A DNA stretch of 64,000 bases from JARRQJ01 sp963810615 (GCA_963810615.1 CAWEOA010000002.1:821635-885634); one strand, 5' to 3'. Counted from the first letter of the stretch, positions 34,044 to 43,320 are shown. Made by a program: numbers and translations. The notes: a model not told the origin generated them from the letters alone.

Positions 34044-35245
34044 GAGCTGGGTCCCGCCTGCACCTCGAGAGCAGTGAGCGTAGCGCTGTCGGGATACCCG
34101 TCGGGGATGATGCCGGCCGATTTCTGAAACGCCCGCAACGCCGCGCGCGTCGCCGAACCCATGACTCCGTCCGCATCGCCCGCAGCAAAACCGAGATGAT
34201 TCAAGCGCCCCTGCATGCGTTCGATGGTGTCGCGGCTCAAGGCTTGTTCCGTGGTGGAAGGCGGCCGTGCCAGTACGCCGCCGCCGACAAACCGGTCCGC
34301 CAGCAGACCCACGCTTAGCGCATAAAATTCACTGCGGTTCCATTTCATGATGACATTGAAGTTGTCGTAGACCAGGAAGGCCGGACCGGTATGGCCGGCG
34401 GGCAGCAGCAGCGATGCCTGCAGATCCGCCTCCGGCAAGGGGCGCTTGTCGGTCAGGGTGACGCCCAGCCCGGCCCAGTGACTGAGCGGCTGGCGGTTCG
34501 CCAGACCGGTCTCGGCATAGGGAAAGTTTGCAGGAACCAATACCTCCCGGCCCCAGCGGCTACCGTTTTGCCAACCGAGATTGGCCAGAAAATTGGCGGC
34601 GCTGGCCAGGGCATCCCTCTTGCTCTTCCACAGATTGATATGGCCGTCATGATCACCGTCGACCGCGTATTTGAGATAGGCGGAAGGCATGAACTGGGTA
34701 TGACCGACCGCCCCGGCCCAGGAGCCTTGCATATCACCGGGTAACAGCGATTCGCGGTTGAGCAGCGTCAAGGCCGTCAGCAATTCACCGCTGAAATAAT
34801 CGCTGCGACGCTGATCGCAGGCCAGGGTGGCCAGCGAATCCAACGTCGGCATAGTGCCCAGGTTGGCACCGAAATTGGTCTCCAGACCCCAGAAGGCGAT
34901 GAGATAACGGCCCGGCACGCCGTACTTGGCGGTCAGGTCCGCCAGGAAGCGCCGGTATTCATCCAGCAATTGACGACCGTGTGCGACCCGTTCCGGCGTC
35001 ACGCGCCGATTGAGATAATCGGCGAAGGTCTGGGTAAATTCCGGTTGGGCGTGGTCCAGTTCCAGCACCCGCGGCTGGGGCTTGAGCTTGACCATGACGT
35101 CGTCGACTACCCAGGCCGGAAGGTGCCGCGCCCGCGCGCGATCCTGCAGTCCGGCGATACATTGCGAAAACGCGTCGCCCTGCGCCGCCACCCAGGGCAG
35201 GCACAGCAGTCCGACGAGCAGCGCAATCAGCGGTTTAGCCATCAA
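34040..35245 (-). CDS. MltB-type lytic murein transglycosylase with peptidoglycan-binding domain
   Basis: 401 aa with a signal peptide (PWVAAQGDAF). Residues about 25-330 form the SLT_2/MltB domain with the catalytic Glu in IAFWGLETNFG and GSWAGAVGHTQFMPSAYLKYAVDGD. A PG_binding_1 domain covers about 335-395 (LNHLGFAAGDADGVMGSATRAAL). Cleaves peptidoglycan to 1,6-anhydro products. First gene of an overlapping three-gene operon with Bax and the polysaccharide deacetylase. Confidence 0.95.
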   Translation of the reverse strand: MMAKPLIALLVGLLCLPWVAAQGDAFSQCIAGLQDRARARHLPAWVVDDVMVKLKPQPRVLELDHAQPEFTQTFADYLNRRVTPERVAHGRQLLDEYRRFLADLTAKYGVPGRYLIAFWGLETNFGANLGTMPTLDSLATLACDQRRSDYFSGELLTALTLLNRESLLPGDMQGSWAGAVGHTQFMPSAYLKYAVDGDHDGHINLWKSKRDALASAANFLANLGWQNGSRWGREVLVPANFPYAETGLANRQPLSHWAGLGVTLTDKRPLPEADLQASLLLPAGHTGPAFLVYDNFNVIMKWNRSEFYALSVGLLADRFVGGGVLARPPSTTEQALSRDTIERMQGRLNHLGFAAGDADGVMGSATRAALRAFQKSAGIIPDGYPDSATLTALEVQAGPSS

Positions 35246-35348
35246 ATAGACTCTATCGTTTCAAGGCCTTAACCCAGGAATACATTGTATCGCAGATAGC
35301 AGATGCGAGATCGAGCACGTTCTCGGAAGCGCCATGCTACCGGAGGGA

Positions 35349-35654
35349 TTAGATATTTTCGAGATCGGCGGGTTTCATACCTTTGAGCATACGCCGGCAA
35401 TCCGCATTCAAGGCCAACAATATCCGGGTAATAAAGAACGCCACGCGTTTGAGAAAGATCAGGCCGAAAATAAACAACACCATGGTAATGATCTGAAACC
35501 ACAGGGCAACGGTGGCGCCTCGATCGATCAGCATACCGAAGGTAAAGAAATAAGCGCTCAAGGCCACACCCATTACGGCCCCCGCAACAACGGCAACGCG
35601 TCCGTGGATCTTTTTAATTTTCTGCAGGGTCTGTGGATCGTTTTCGTTGCTCAT
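35349..35654 (-). CDS. Small two-helix membrane protein of unknown function
   Basis: 101 aa from the ATG at 35654; a GTG at 35666 is also possible and both have weak ribosome binding sites. Hydrophobic helices at about 21-42 (VAVVAGAVMGVALSAYFFTFG) and 52-75 (VALWFQIITMVLFIFGLIFL), with a basic C-terminal tail. I do not recognise the family. About 100 nt upstream of mltB on the same strand but probably separate. Confidence 0.65.
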   Translation of the reverse strand: MSNENDPQTLQKIKKIHGRVAVVAGAVMGVALSAYFFTFGMLIDRGATVALWFQIITMVLFIFGLIFLKRVAFFITRILLALNADCRRMLKGMKPADLENI

Positions 35655-35961
35655 AGCCGCTATCACTACTGAAGACTGGCGCTATTCTAGCAGAAACAGC
35701 GGCTTCCGATGCGGCCGCGCACCATGTGGTTATATGCACAGCAATGATAATGGCCGGTGTGCAGATGCCGTTCAACCAGGACCGCGTCCCGTGGGTGAGC
35801 CGGGGATTACCCCCTTGGCAATGGGCTTGAGACCTCAGACGCCGCGCAGTCGATGTGCAAGCTTAAGTTTGGATTAAGATTTTTTTCAGGGTCGTTTAAG
35901 TCCGCTTTGTTTTACTGTTCTGTATTAGCGAAAGGAATCGGTACCCAAGGGAGCAACGAGC

Positions 35962-36252
35962 ATGACGAATCACTATCATATTCTCGCAGGAAAAGCGCCA
36001 CTGGACCTGATCGATGTTGTCGCTACCGATCCGGACTCGGCGGTGATGTTGTACGCCGGCGGTAATGATTCGGGCGTCTATCCCAAAGCCCCCCAGGACT
36101 TCGACCTCAGCCGCCACCTGATGCTGATGAGCGCCTATTGGCGCCAAGCGCAGGCATGCCCCGAGCAAGCAAGCCCGATAGCCGATACCGCCTTGAACTC
36201 GCCCGAGGCTTACTACACCCCCGAATCATGGCTTAAATACCGCAAGCTCTGA
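35962..36252 (+). CDS. Small soluble protein of unknown function
   Basis: 96 aa, GGGAG 10 nt before the ATG. No signal peptide or membrane segment; mixed alpha/beta, ending in YYTPESWLKYRKL. No recognisable motif. Upstream of the HPPD-like gene by about 380 nt on the same strand, so not clearly linked to it. Confidence 0.6.
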   Translation: MTNHYHILAGKAPLDLIDVVATDPDSAVMLYAGGNDSGVYPKAPQDFDLSRHLMLMSAYWRQAQACPEQASPIADTALNSPEAYYTPESWLKYRKL

Positions 36253-36631
36253 GCGCGCAAACCCGGTACGCGCCTGCCGTCAGATCATCGCCCTGCGGCA
36301 GCACCCGGTGACTCGCCTTCCTAAGCCGCTCAACTGTTCTTCCCATATTTTTATAGTGTCCGACCATCGGCATCCGGCGCCTTATCGGATTGTCTGCACC
36401 ATAAAAGGGGAAATTCCGTGATAAACCACCTGCCTGCACCAATTTAGAACGGCCGCCATCGGCCGCTGAGTGGATTTTTTATTCCGCCCTCCCTCTGTGT
36501 GATCTGCAACCAGTCATCGCCAAGGACAAAAACAGCCTTCGCACTCCGGCCGCAGCGACGCGGGTCCTGTGGCGCAAATGTTGCCTTATCCATGTAATAG
36601 CAAGAACCCTCAACCCAAGGTGCAGGCCTTC
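36253..36631. other. Intergenic gap before the HPPD-like gene
   Basis: No gene supported, unless the HPPD-like protein begins at the GTG at 36569 or the ATG at 36578. Likely to contain its promoter. Confidence 0.4.
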
Positions 36632-37870
36632 ATGCCTATTTCGACCTCATTTCCCCGCCATGGCGATAAGCAAAACTCCGCATTTTTTGAGGAGTACCTG
36701 CAGCGGCTGCTCGAGGAGCGCGACGCCACCGGCCTCACCGGCATGGTCGATGAAATCGACGCCATCATGATTACCGTCGACCCGGGGCATTCGCTGCGCT
36801 ATATCGGCGAACTGGCGCTGATGACGCCGTATCACTATCTGGTCACCCTGGAAAGCGAACACCACTGGACCCACATCCTGCGGGTGGATATGAACTCGCC
36901 GGATTTCCTGGTGCGGGAGGTCAAGGATCCCAACATCCGCGGAATCTTCCGCAGCCTCAACGAGGTCTACCCCATCGGCGCCAACAAGCCCAACAGCCGC
37001 TACATGGGGGAAGTCCTGCGCGTCGACGACCTGCACGGCGTGGTCAGCTGCCAGCAGGAACGCGGTTTCCGCTTCTTCACCCAGGACCAGATCCGCAAGC
37101 TGGAGCTGCCGGGCAATCTGGCCGTCAGCAAGCCCTCCCCCTACACCCATAACATCGTCGCCTATATGGAACGGCCGCACGAGGATCTCCGCGTTTACTC
37201 CCTGGGCCTTAGCACCATCCACGCCGAGATCCAGGACGTGTACCTAGCCGCCAAGGACTTGCAGAAGAAGCTGTCCATCTACGACCTGATCCTGCCCATC
37301 GATCATCTGGCCACCCGCGTCTACAGCCAGAACCGCGAGGTAGCGATCCTCGAATGGCTGTCCTTGTCGAGCTACTACTACTGGGGTTCCTACGATATCA
37401 AGGACCAGAACTCATCCACCAACGTCACCAAGAGCGTGCACCACGCCAGCGAGACCCGCAGCCCGGCCAAAGTCTTCACGGCCAACAACACGCCGTACTT
37501 CGTCAATCACCTGGAAAAACTGCCCTCGCCCACGGAGACCTTCGTGCGCAACTACGGCCCGCGCCTGCACCACATCGCGCTGGCGGTGCGCGACGGCGAG
37601 ACCGAAGGCTGGGAAAATATCGAGCATGTGGTCAAGCAGATCGCCGCCCAGGGCCGGGACTTTCTGCTCGACGTGATCGGCTCCAAGGAACAGGGACTGA
37701 AACAGATCTTCTCCAGCGCCTCGGAACACTCGTCGCTGATCATCGAATATGTGCAACGCTTCGGTGAATTCGACGGCTTCTTCGCCAAGGATAACGTCGC
37801 CGAACTCACCCATGCCGCCGGTGTGGAAGAGGAGTTACTGGAATTGCAGGCGCAGTCGCGGATCGATTAG
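36632..37870 (+). CDS. HPPD-like VOC-fold protein of unknown substrate
   Basis: 412 aa from the ATG at 36632 (AAGGTG upstream; earlier GTG 36569 and ATG 36578 are open). Two VOC-like halves: an N-terminal half with no obvious metal motif and a C-terminal half that reads like 4-hydroxyphenylpyruvate dioxygenase: PIDHLATRVY (first His), RLHHIALAV (second His), a long linker, and LIIEYVQRFGEFDGFFAKDN, where the Glu and the QR-(x)3-FDGFF element match the HPPD Glu ligand and its C-terminal gate. Reaction unknown: HPPD's substrate-binding residues were not checked. No tyrosine-degradation genes nearby. Confidence 0.7.
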   Translation: MPISTSFPRHGDKQNSAFFEEYLQRLLEERDATGLTGMVDEIDAIMITVDPGHSLRYIGELALMTPYHYLVTLESEHHWTHILRVDMNSPDFLVREVKDPNIRGIFRSLNEVYPIGANKPNSRYMGEVLRVDDLHGVVSCQQERGFRFFTQDQIRKLELPGNLAVSKPSPYTHNIVAYMERPHEDLRVYSLGLSTIHAEIQDVYLAAKDLQKKLSIYDLILPIDHLATRVYSQNREVAILEWLSLSSYYYWGSYDIKDQNSSTNVTKSVHHASETRSPAKVFTANNTPYFVNHLEKLPSPTETFVRNYGPRLHHIALAVRDGETEGWENIEHVVKQIAAQGRDFLLDVIGSKEQGLKQIFSSASEHSSLIIEYVQRFGEFDGFFAKDNVAELTHAAGVEEELLELQAQSRID

Positions 37871-37990
37871 CTGGGAAGGAAATTTAGCGACACTCGGCCG
37901 TATACCGGATGTGGCTGAATCGCATCCGGTGCGATGGACGGCCATACAAAAGGCCGGTCTTCAGTTTAAACGGAAGCTCGCCGCCGTTGT

Positions 37991-38167
37991 CTAGGCGCCT
38001 TCTTTTTCCGCTACCACGACCTGATCTCTCACACCTGAGCGAATCTTGGCGATCTTGCCGCCGGCCTTGAGGAAGGCCGTCGTCTGTTCCGCGATCAATT
38101 GACTGGTCAATTTCGCAACATTCGAATTAGTCTTTGATCTTGATGTCTTTTTGGGCTCGGTCTGCAT
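37991..38167 (-). CDS. Small basic protein of unknown function
   Basis: 58 aa from the ATG at 38167 (71 aa if the start at 38206 is used). Lys/Ser-rich N-terminus followed by an amphipathic segment QLIAEQTTAFLKAGGKIAKI. The FLxxGGKIxxI pattern recalls the C-terminal part of the small RNA-polymerase-associated protein SutA, but the match is too short to claim. Position next to an RRM gene may be chance. Confidence 0.5.
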   Translation of the reverse strand: MQTEPKKTSRSKTNSNVAKLTSQLIAEQTTAFLKAGGKIAKIRSGVRDQVVVAEKEGA

Positions 38168-38206
38168 ATCCGGATATTTCCCTATAGAGGACTGAACTCC
38201 CATCAT

Positions 38207-38569
38207 ACGGCATTTAATAATAAATAGTTTGAAAAGTAGGGACTTTCCATAATCGGATCATGTAACATTGCCCGTCGAATAGACTGATACTTAAGCGGCT
38301 TAGATGCAATTTAATGGTGCATGGCATCGCGATGATTATTCAGTGGGACTTAGGCAGCCATTCGCCACTCGGCACCCAAATGGCGAAAACACCGCCCGGG
38401 ATACACTCATAACCCCATCGAGAGTACACTTCATCCTGAAGCTTCCTCCCTGTCCCCAAACTAGCTATTGGCCAGCAAAGATCTTCACGCTTTAGACATA
38501 CTGCTTGATAGGAGTGGATATACGGTATTTACACCTTCAAGAAATTTCAATTTATGTGTAGGAGTTCGA
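38207..38569. other. Leader/promoter region of the RRM gene (363 nt)
   Basis: No gene supported. The 3' part (38466-38566) precedes the AGGAG and ATG of the RRM protein. Cold-inducible RRM and cold-shock genes often have long structured leaders, so a structured leader is possible; I did not identify one. Confidence 0.35.
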
Positions 38570-38866
38570 ATGCAACAAAATAAACTGTACGTGGGCAATT
38601 TTCCTTACTCGGTAGATGAGGCCCAGCTTAGAGAAATGTTCTCATCCTTTGGTCAAATCGAAGACATCGCGCTGATCAAGGACAGAGAAACGGGACGTTC
38701 CAAGGGGTTTGCATTCATCACCTTCGCCAGTCAACAGGCGGCGGAATCGGCCCTATCGCTGAATGGAAAAGATGTCGACGGACGCGCCCTCAAAGTGAAT
38801 ATGGCGCAGGAAAAGGAAAGCCGCGGCGGCGGACGAGGCGGCGGCGGTGGTCGTTCGCGCTGGTAG
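38570..38866 (+). CDS. Glycine-rich RRM RNA-binding protein
   Basis: 98 aa, AGGAG 5 nt upstream of the ATG at 38570. One RRM fills residues 4-80 with RNP2 KLYVGNF (5-11) and RNP1 KGFAFITF (45-52), followed by a Gly/Arg-rich tail (GGGRGGGGGRSRW). Such proteins bind RNA and are often cold-induced. Hairpin 38887-38908 follows the stop. Monocistronic. Confidence 0.93.
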   Translation: MQQNKLYVGNFPYSVDEAQLREMFSSFGQIEDIALIKDRETGRSKGFAFITFASQQAAESALSLNGKDVDGRALKVNMAQEKESRGGGRGGGGGRSRW

Positions 38867-38886
38867 AAACAATTTGCGATAGTGCC

Positions 38887-38908
38887 GGCCCCTTGCATTC
38901 AAGGGGCC
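38887..38908 (+). terminator. Strong hairpin after the RRM gene
   Basis: Perfect 9-bp stem GGCCCCTTG / CAAGGGGCC with a 4-nt loop, 20 nt past the stop. No T-run follows, so it may protect the 3' end rather than terminate on its own. Confidence 0.55.
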
Positions 38909-39209
38909 GAGCACATCTCGCATCGAGTCGTTTCCCCCTCCTGCTGCAGCGCGTCAGCCATGACGACGACAGTGTCGTAGCAACGGCTGCGGCCGTCCCG
39001 GCCACGTCGACCCCGATTTGTGAGACAATACTGCCCGCTTTGACCTAGCCGTTCCGCGTTATCCATGCCGTCGGCGGCGCATCGCCGATCGCTGCCGACA
39101 CCATCCTGCCGCCAAAGCTCATGGTCCGTGCGACTTGAGGCCGCGCCGTGCCTGTCGCCGCGGCGACCGAGGTCCAGCATCATCGTTACTCTATTTTGGG
39201 AATTTTACA
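38909..39209. other. Intergenic gap before the ABC-F gene
   Basis: No gene supported. GC-rich first part with no clear reading frame of its own, AT-rich end with the RBS (GGGA at 39198) of the ABC-F gene. Confidence 0.35.
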
Positions 39210-40832
39210 TTGATTTCTATAGCAAATATTACTATGCAGTTCGGCGCCAAGCCGCTGTTCGAGAACATCTCGGTCAAGTTCGGCGATGGTAATCGTTACG
39301 GCCTGATCGGCGCCAACGGCTCCGGCAAGTCGACCCTGATGAAGATCCTGGGCGGCGATCTCGAGCCCACTTCCGGCAATGTCAGCGTCGACGCCGACGA
39401 ACGGCTAGGCAAGCTGCGCCAGGACCAGTTCGCCTTCGAGACCTATACGGTGCTGGACACGGTGATCATGGGGCACACCGACTTGTGGGAAGTGAAGCAG
39501 GAGCGCGACCGCATCTACGCTCTCGCCAATATGAGCGAAGAGGACGGCATGCGGGTAGCCGAGCTGGAGATCGCCTTCGGCGAACTGGACGGTTACACCG
39601 CCGAGGCCCGCGCCGGCGAATTACTGTTGGGCCTGGGTATCCCCATCGAACAGCACACCGGCCTGATGAGCGCGGTGGCGCCGGGCTGGAAACTGCGGGT
39701 ATTGCTGGCGCAGGTATTGTTCGCCGATCCCGAAATCATGCTGCTGGACGAGCCCACCAACAATCTGGACATCAACACCATCCGCTGGCTGGAAGAGCTG
39801 CTCAATCAGCGCAACAGCACCATGATCGTCATCTCCCATGACCGCCATTTCCTGAATTCCATCTGCACCCACATGGCCGACCTGGATTACGGCGAGCTGC
39901 GCGTCTACCCGGGCAACTACGACGAGTACATGACCGCCTCCACCCAGGCGCGCGAGCGCCTGTACGCCGACAACGCCAAGAAGAAGGCACAGATCGCCGA
40001 GCTGCAAACCTTCGTCAGCCGCTTCTCCGCCAATGCCTCCAAGGCCAAGCAGGCCACCTCGCGCGCCAAACAGATCGAGAAAATCAAACTGGATGAGGTC
40101 AAACCCTCCAGCCGCGTCAGCCCCTTCATCCGCTTTGCCCAGGAGAAGAAGCTCTATCGTCTCGCTTTGGAAGTACAGGGCCTGAGCAAAAGTTTCGGCG
40201 AGCTGCAACTGTTGCGCGACCTCAATCTGAGCATCGAAGTGGGCGAACGCGTCGCCGTCATCGGCCCCAACGGAATCGGCAAAAGCACACTGCTGCGTTG
40301 TCTGATGGGCGAACTCAAGCCCGACGCCGGCACGGTCAAATGGTCGGAAAACGCCGCCATCGGTTACTGTGCCCAGGACCATGCCGCCGACTTCGCCAAG
40401 GACATGAGCCTGTTCGAATGGATGGAGCAATGGCGTAAAGCCCGCGACGACGAACAGGCGATCCGCGCCACCTTGGGCCGCATGCTGTTCTCATCGGATG
40501 AAACCGGCAAATCGGTCAAGGTACTGTCCGGGGGCGAGCAGGGGCGCATGATGTTCGGCAAGCTCATGCAATTGCAGGCCAACATCATGCTCCTCGACGA
40601 ACCGACCAATCACCTCGACATGGAAGCCATCGAAGCGCTCAACCTGGCCCTGGAAAACTATCCCGGCACTTTGTTGTTCGTCAGCCACGACCGCGAATTC
40701 GTTTCCTCCCTGGCAACGCGCATCATCGAACTGACTCCGCAAGGCGTCATCAACTTCAACGGCAACTACGAAGACTACCTGCAACGCCAGGCCATGGAAG
40801 CGGCAACCGCCGCCCGACAGGGCGCAAGATAA
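39210..40832 (+). CDS. ybiT: ABC-F ATPase, YbiT type
   Basis: 540 aa from the TTG at 39210 (reading LISIANITMQFG), which matches the YbiT N-terminus exactly in position; GGGA lies about 10 nt upstream. Two ABC cassettes, each with Walker A (GANGSGKST; GPNGIGKST), an ABC signature (degenerate in the first, SGGEQ in the second) and Walker B with LLDEPTNNLD / LLDEPTNHLD. The linker between them is the charged helical ABC-F arm. No membrane domain. ABC-F proteins act on the ribosome E site. Intact and monocistronic. Confidence 0.95.
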   Translation: MISIANITMQFGAKPLFENISVKFGDGNRYGLIGANGSGKSTLMKILGGDLEPTSGNVSVDADERLGKLRQDQFAFETYTVLDTVIMGHTDLWEVKQERDRIYALANMSEEDGMRVAELEIAFGELDGYTAEARAGELLLGLGIPIEQHTGLMSAVAPGWKLRVLLAQVLFADPEIMLLDEPTNNLDINTIRWLEELLNQRNSTMIVISHDRHFLNSICTHMADLDYGELRVYPGNYDEYMTASTQARERLYADNAKKKAQIAELQTFVSRFSANASKAKQATSRAKQIEKIKLDEVKPSSRVSPFIRFAQEKKLYRLALEVQGLSKSFGELQLLRDLNLSIEVGERVAVIGPNGIGKSTLLRCLMGELKPDAGTVKWSENAAIGYCAQDHAADFAKDMSLFEWMEQWRKARDDEQAIRATLGRMLFSSDETGKSVKVLSGGEQGRMMFGKLMQLQANIMLLDEPTNHLDMEAIEALNLALENYPGTLLFVSHDREFVSSLATRIIELTPQGVINFNGNYEDYLQRQAMEAATAARQGAR

Positions 40833-40865
40833 CGAGGACCGACCGACCTAAGCCCACACACCACA

Positions 40866-40947
40866 TCATTTCGAGCGTAGCGAGAATCTTGCCTTGCCGG
40901 TATAAACAAGCGATGCAGAAAGATTTCTCGCTACGCTCGAAATGACA
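40866..40947. repeat. MITE-like inverted repeat, copy 2
   Basis: Arms at 40866-40890 and 40920-40947, inverted, with middle part GCGTAGC in place of copy 1's CCGAAGG; outer and inner ends are shared with copies 1 and 3. 30-nt centre. Confidence 0.85.
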
Positions 40948-41089
40948 AATTAAAGGCTTCCCACTCCACAGATGAGCAAGTAGCCCTGGTTATATAAAAC
41001 AGCCAGACTAACCGTTGGAAGCATCTTCCCAAGGAGCTAAGCTCCTTGCTGAGGATTCCATCCAGAACGGTCAGAACATTTCTTTTGAC

Positions 41090-41164
41090 GTCATTCCGGC
41101 GCAAGCCGGAATCCAGTAACGCTCTGAATTAAAGGCGCTGTATTCCGGCTTGCGCCGGAATGAC
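41090..41164. repeat. GTCATTCCGGCGCAAGCCGGAAT inverted repeat
   Basis: Left arm 41090-41116 and right arm 41141-41164 are inverted copies, and each arm is itself a small palindrome (TTCCGGC-GCAA-GCCGGAA). Widespread type of dispersed repeat in proteobacteria. It lies just upstream of the peroxiredoxin gene. Confidence 0.85.
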
Positions 41165-41255
41165 CGACCATTCGCAGTTCCTCTGGTTTTTATCTGTAAA
41201 CACAGCAAGCGCAAAAGACTATCATATTCCCCTCACGCCCTACAGGAGATCCGCA

Positions 41256-41798
41256 ATGAAATCACTTACCGCATTAGCACTCTTGGCGGCATTGCTTGCA
41301 ACGCCGGCGTATGCCGCCTTGAACGTCGGCGACCAGGCACCGGACTTCACCGCCCAGGCCTCCCTCGGCGGCAAGGTGTTCACCTTCTCCCTCGCAGACG
41401 CCCTCAAGAAAGGCCCGGTCGTGCTGTATTTTTATCCGGCGGCCTTCACCAAGGGCTGCACTATAGAAGCGCACGATTTCGCCGAAGCCATAGACAAGTA
41501 CAAGGCCCTGGGCGCGACCGTGATCGGCGTCTCGCACGATGGCATAAAGAAGCTCAATAAATTCTCGGTCAGCGAATGCCGCAGCAAATTTGCGGTGGCC
41601 GCCGATACCGATCAAAGCATCATGAAATCCTACGATGCGATCCTCGCCGCCAAACCCGAATACGCCAACCGCACTTCCTACGTCATCGTTCCCAGCGGCA
41701 AGATCATCTACACCTACACAAATTTACATCCAGACCAGCATGTGGGGAATACGCTCACCGCACTGCGGGAATGGGAGGCGAATCGCAAATCCGACTAG
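41256..41798 (+). CDS. Exported BCP/AhpC-type peroxiredoxin
   Basis: 180 aa from the ATG at 41256 (AGGAG upstream; the frame opens further in a repeat). Signal peptide 1-20 (ATPAYA). Thioredoxin fold with peroxidatic Cys68 in PAAFTKGC (P-x3-T-x2-C). A second Cys108 (SECRSKFAV) could be the resolving residue but is far from it, unlike the C5 spacing of PrxQ. Reduces hydrogen peroxide or lipid hydroperoxides in the periplasm. The reductant is unknown. Confidence 0.92.
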   Translation: MKSLTALALLAALLATPAYAALNVGDQAPDFTAQASLGGKVFTFSLADALKKGPVVLYFYPAAFTKGCTIEAHDFAEAIDKYKALGATVIGVSHDGIKKLNKFSVSECRSKFAVAADTDQSIMKSYDAILAAKPEYANRTSYVIVPSGKIIYTYTNLHPDQHVGNTLTALREWEANRKSD

Positions 41799-41926
41799 CG
41801 CCTTGGAAATAAGGGTGACGCCACATGCCAATTTTGATTCCTACAGCTCCACAGTTGACACCTAAGTGCAAGGATAGCTAAAGTGAATCTCGAAGGACGA
41901 TATTAATCTTCACGGACCATTGAAGA

Positions 41927-42877
41927 ATGTCGGAAATGGCGATTTCGCGAAGCCTGATTGCTGCCACCTTGCTCGTGTGGGGATGCTCATCATACGCTAC
42001 CGAGGCGCACAAATGCGAGACGCACTCGGAACAGGAACCGTCCCTGTGCAGCTATGAACCGAATACCGTCGGCTACACCTTTGACAGTGACGACGTCGGT
42101 TTCATGGACTTCAAATTATCGGTGCGCTATCAAATGTTCCCCGACTGGATGACGCAAGGTCTCAATTTCGTCAACCCGGATTTGGGCGACAACAGTGCCT
42201 TGTATTTCGCATTCACGGGACGATTCGGCCAATACATCGGAACCCGGGATTCCTCCCCGGTGGTGGGCAAGCGCTTCAATCCCGAACTGTTCATGCGATT
42301 TTGGATGGACGAGAAACATGCGGGATACGTCGATTTCGCGTTCCTAGCCCACGAATCGAACGGGCAGTCCATCAATGACCCGACTCAATACCAACAGGCA
42401 CTAACTACGGCACAGCAACCGGAATTCGTCAACGACCAACTCAGTCGCGGCTGGGATTATCTGGAACTCAAATGGAAGAATATCCCCTACGATGAGTCCA
42501 ATAGAACGCTCTCGACCTATTTGGGCTTCAAATACTTTCTCTCCGACGGCCTCCTCCAGGGCAAAGCCGAGGAATACAACAGCTGGGAAAATAATCCGGA
42601 AGGCAAACCGCGGAATCAAGTCAACGGCATCTCGGCAATGATTAAATACTACGAAAAGCGAGGCGGGGAGTTTCTAAAAGATCTCAAGTGTGCCGTCCTG
42701 TACGAAACCGGCTACCGCCAAACCTTTCGTTACAGCACACTTCGCCTAGAACTGGGCACCAAGGTCATGCAACTCCCCGTGACGCTATGGGGACAAACCG
42801 GCTATGGCAGCGACTTGGCGCAATACTATAAGAAGGTCTCCTCCTGGGGAATCCAAGCGGAGATCGGCGGTTTCTGA
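41927..42877 (+). CDS. PldA-type outer-membrane phospholipase A
   Basis: 316 aa (ATG at 41927 or 41936). Signal peptide of about 25 residues, then a beta-barrel. The PldA catalytic region is visible: His142 and Ser144 in FLAHESNGQS, and SRGWD at 173-177 in the place of SRSWN, so the catalytic Asn is replaced by Asp177. An insertion of about 20 residues separates the two parts. Ends in IGGF with a terminal Phe. Hydrolyses phospholipids in the outer membrane in the family; whether it is active with N-to-D is not known. Confidence 0.85.
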   Translation: MSEMAISRSLIAATLLVWGCSSYATEAHKCETHSEQEPSLCSYEPNTVGYTFDSDDVGFMDFKLSVRYQMFPDWMTQGLNFVNPDLGDNSALYFAFTGRFGQYIGTRDSSPVVGKRFNPELFMRFWMDEKHAGYVDFAFLAHESNGQSINDPTQYQQALTTAQQPEFVNDQLSRGWDYLELKWKNIPYDESNRTLSTYLGFKYFLSDGLLQGKAEEYNSWENNPEGKPRNQVNGISAMIKYYEKRGGEFLKDLKCAVLYETGYRQTFRYSTLRLELGTKVMQLPVTLWGQTGYGSDLAQYYKKVSSWGIQAEIGGF

Positions 42878-42966
42878 ATTTGATGACTAAAGTAGCTTGT
42901 ATGAATTTCACCCCGCTGAAGAGGACTGCCCTCGAAGGGGGTGCGGATTGAGTAAGACTACCCGAA

Positions 42967-43320
42967 TCAAACCAACACCTGCCGCGTCTCCCTCAGGAAT
43001 TGATGTATCCCCTCCTCGATTTCCGGCTCGATCATCACCTCCGGCCGCCTACCATGAGGACAGGCCAGCCGCGGCGTGGTCCCGAACAAACGGCAGATCA
43101 GCGGCCTCTCCGCATAGACCTGGCAACCCATATCCACCAAGTGCGGACAACTCAACTCGGCAAGCGCCGCTTCATGCTCCGCCTCGCTCTTAACCGGCAG
43201 CCTCGCCATCTCCTCGCTGGAGGTTGTCACCGGCCCGCAGCAGTCGTGACAGCCGGGTATGCACTCGAAGGATGGAATGCGCTCACGGAAAAAGCGGATT
43301 TTTTGGTAGTTTCTGGTCAT
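42967..43320 (-). CDS. YkgJ-family cysteine-cluster protein
   Basis: 117 aa. Cys cluster C-x3-C-x2-CC (CIPGCHDCCGP) plus later Cys residues (ELSCPHLVDMGCQVYAERPLICRLFG, ACPHG), the YkgJ/CxxCx zinc- or iron-cluster layout. Proteins of this family bind a metal; function unknown. Lies between the phospholipase and the GGDEF-EAL gene on the opposite strand to the former. Confidence 0.88.
   Translation of the reverse strand: MTRNYQKIRFFRERIPSFECIPGCHDCCGPVTTSSEEMARLPVKSEAEHEAALAELSCPHLVDMGCQVYAERPLICRLFGTTPRLACPHGRRPEVMIEPEIEEGIHQFLRETRQVLV

Larger units (their letters stand above)
40833..41255. other. Repeat-filled gap
   Basis: Contains the two inverted-repeat elements listed separately. Otherwise no gene is supported. 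AGGAG before the peroxiredoxin ATG closes the gap. Confidence 0.6.

Noticed and set aside
39621..40430. 269-aa open frame on the minus strand
   Set aside because: Antisense to the YbiT-type ABC-F gene.
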